Source: Nocardioides rubriscoriae
GTDB taxonomy: Bacteria; Actinomycetota; Actinomycetes; Propionibacteriales; Nocardioidaceae
Assembly (NCBI RefSeq): GCF_008087085.1
Contig: NZ_VIYJ01000003.1
Coordinates: 310,001 to 374,000 of the forward strand
DNA: 64,000 bases
Direction: 5' to 3'
The notes beneath the pieces are model-generated. The model saw only the letters and a list, made by a program, of their open reading frames with translations. It ran no database searches and was not told where the DNA came from. The translations under genes were made by a program, and so were the position numbers. Shown piece by piece: positions 63,503-64,000 of the stretch (its first letter is position 1; every line of letters starts with the position of its first letter).

Positions 63503-63874
63503 TCAGCCGACCAGCACGACCGCGAGCCCGACCACGGTCACGACCAGCCCGACGGCCACGACGACGCCGAGCGTGAACGCCGGCAACGGCTGGTGCAGCC
63601 GCATCGCCCGCTCGATGCGCGCCCACCGCAGCAGGGAGAGCACGGTCATCAGGACGGCGAAGCCCAGCAGCCCCAGGACCAGGACCGTACGGGCGCCCTC
63701 GGCCTCGGGCAGCTCCAGGGACTCCAGGGCCACGGCACCGGCGACGACCGCGAGCGTGGTGCGCACCCACGCCAGGAAGGTGCGCTCGTTGGCCAGCGAG
63801 TAGCGCGGGTCGGGCTCGTCCCCGTCGTAGACCCAGCGGGGCCGTCGGGTCCCGGCGTCGCCGTCCTCGCTCAC
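63503..63874 (-). CDS. DUF202 (YidH-like) membrane protein
   Basis: 123 residues. Signature RYSLANERTFLAWVRTTLAVVAGAVALESL, then helices TVLVLGLLGFAVLMTVLSLLRW and FTLGVVVAVGLVVTVVGLAVVLVG; three transmembrane segments. Function unknown. GTG 63874. Divergent from the thioesterase gene. Between it and the kinase lie ~60 nt with nothing notable. Confidence 0.88.
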   Translation of the reverse strand: MSEDGDAGTRRPRWVYDGDEPDPRYSLANERTFLAWVRTTLAVVAGAVALESLELPEAEGARTVLVLGLLGFAVLMTVLSLLRWARIERAMRLHQPLPAFTLGVVVAVGLVVTVVGLAVVLVG

Positions 63875-63879
63875 GGCAC

Positions 63880-63885
63880 TAGCGT
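63880..63885 (+). promoter_or_regulatory. -10 hexamer for the thioesterase gene, leaderless layout
   Basis: TAGCGT, 7 nt, then GTG 63893; the same hexamer and spacing as at the alpha/beta hydrolase (3400-3405). Confidence 0.55.
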
Positions 63886-63892
63886 GGCAGAG

Positions 63893-64000
63893 GTGACCTC
63901 CGTCTTCGACGCCGCCACGGCCGTGTCCAGCCTCGGTCCCGCCGACGGACGGTACGCCGCCGACCTGAGTGACGGCTGGCTGATCGGTGGTGGCCTCAAC
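63893..64000 (+). CDS. Acyl-CoA thioesterase-like protein, 3' end outside window
   Basis: Only 36 codons are visible. They read VTSVFDAATAVSSLGPADGR then YAADLSDGWLIGGGLN, which resembles the N-terminus of actinobacterial TesB-like (4HBT_3) thioesterase family proteins, where the strand DGWLIGGGLNGGY leads into the hotdog fold. GTG 63893 is supported by the -10 hexamer. The rest lies beyond the window. Confidence 0.6.
   Translation, partial: MTSVFDAATAVSSLGPADGRYAADLSDGWLIGGGLN

Overview
This window reads as a contiguous piece of chromosome from a high-GC Gram-positive bacterium (Actinomycetota), most likely Nocardioides or another member of the Nocardioidaceae. The grounds are the very high GC, heavy GTG start use, a menaquinone-based 14-subunit complex I, a SARP-like regulator, a SigE-family sigma factor relic, three AIM24 paralogues and actinobacterial family variants throughout. 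The genus is inferred from overall character, not from a marker gene. I see no IS element, prophage, CRISPR array or rRNA; the region is mostly core and housekeeping genes with short intergenic gaps.

Layout. 1-8.1 kb: 3' end of a Na+/H+ antiporter carrying a UBP zinc finger, an NmrA-like reductase with a GNAT acetyltransferase, an MBL-fold hydrolase, an alpha/beta hydrolase, isochorismate synthase (menaquinone), a membrane-anchored unknown protein, an L,D-transpeptidase and demethylmenaquinone methyltransferase. 8.2-10.2 kb: three overlapping AIM24-family genes. 10.5-27.3 kb: complete nuoABCDEFGHIJKLMN, ending in a translationally coupled polyprenyl diphosphate synthase (menaquinone side chain), with a good Rex-operator match in front of nuoA. 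27.3-32 kb: RarD-type transporter, a small secreted protein and 2-oxoacid:ferredoxin oxidoreductase korAB. 32.2-36.0 kb: sulfate ABC transporter sbp-cysT-cysW-cysA. 36.1-39 kb: YajQ, tRNA-Tyr(GTA), a collagen-like exported protein and a luciferase-like flavin oxidoreductase. 39.2-43.3 kb: infA-rpmJ-rpsM-rpsK-rpsD-rpoA-rplQ. 43.3-55.4 kb: a broken SigE-family sigma factor, panE-like reductase, ispH, GtrA/GtrB-like membrane pair, YciO/Sua5 protein, RmuC with a membrane protein, a GGDEF-EAL protein coupled to exonuclease III, a TPR-winged helix-BTAD regulator and ychF. 55.6-64 kb: crotonase with TetR regulator, small TPR protein, a decayed gene, a GAF regulator divergent from a flavin-containing monooxygenase, an NTF2-like protein, a hybrid histidine kinase, a DUF202 protein and the start of a thioesterase.

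How the parts fit. The quinone/respiration genes cluster: isochorismate synthase, menaquinone methyltransferase, all of complex I and the prenyl chain synthase lie within 23 kb, and a Rex-like site suggests NADH/NAD+ control of nuo. korAB has a palindrome of the type bound by KstR-like TetR repressors in its promoter, hinting at a link to lipid catabolism. At least eleven genes have a TANNNT -10 hexamer only 6-8 nt before the start codon, so leaderless transcription appears common and can be used to fix start codons.

The least expected observations are: NuoG has lost all four ligands of cluster N7; a GtrA gene whose only sensible start is a CTG overlapping the upstream stop; a sigma factor cut off before region 4; a frameshifted gene relic at 57.4-57.8 kb; and a triple AIM24 operon. 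I did not find a convincing wholly new multi-gene system here.
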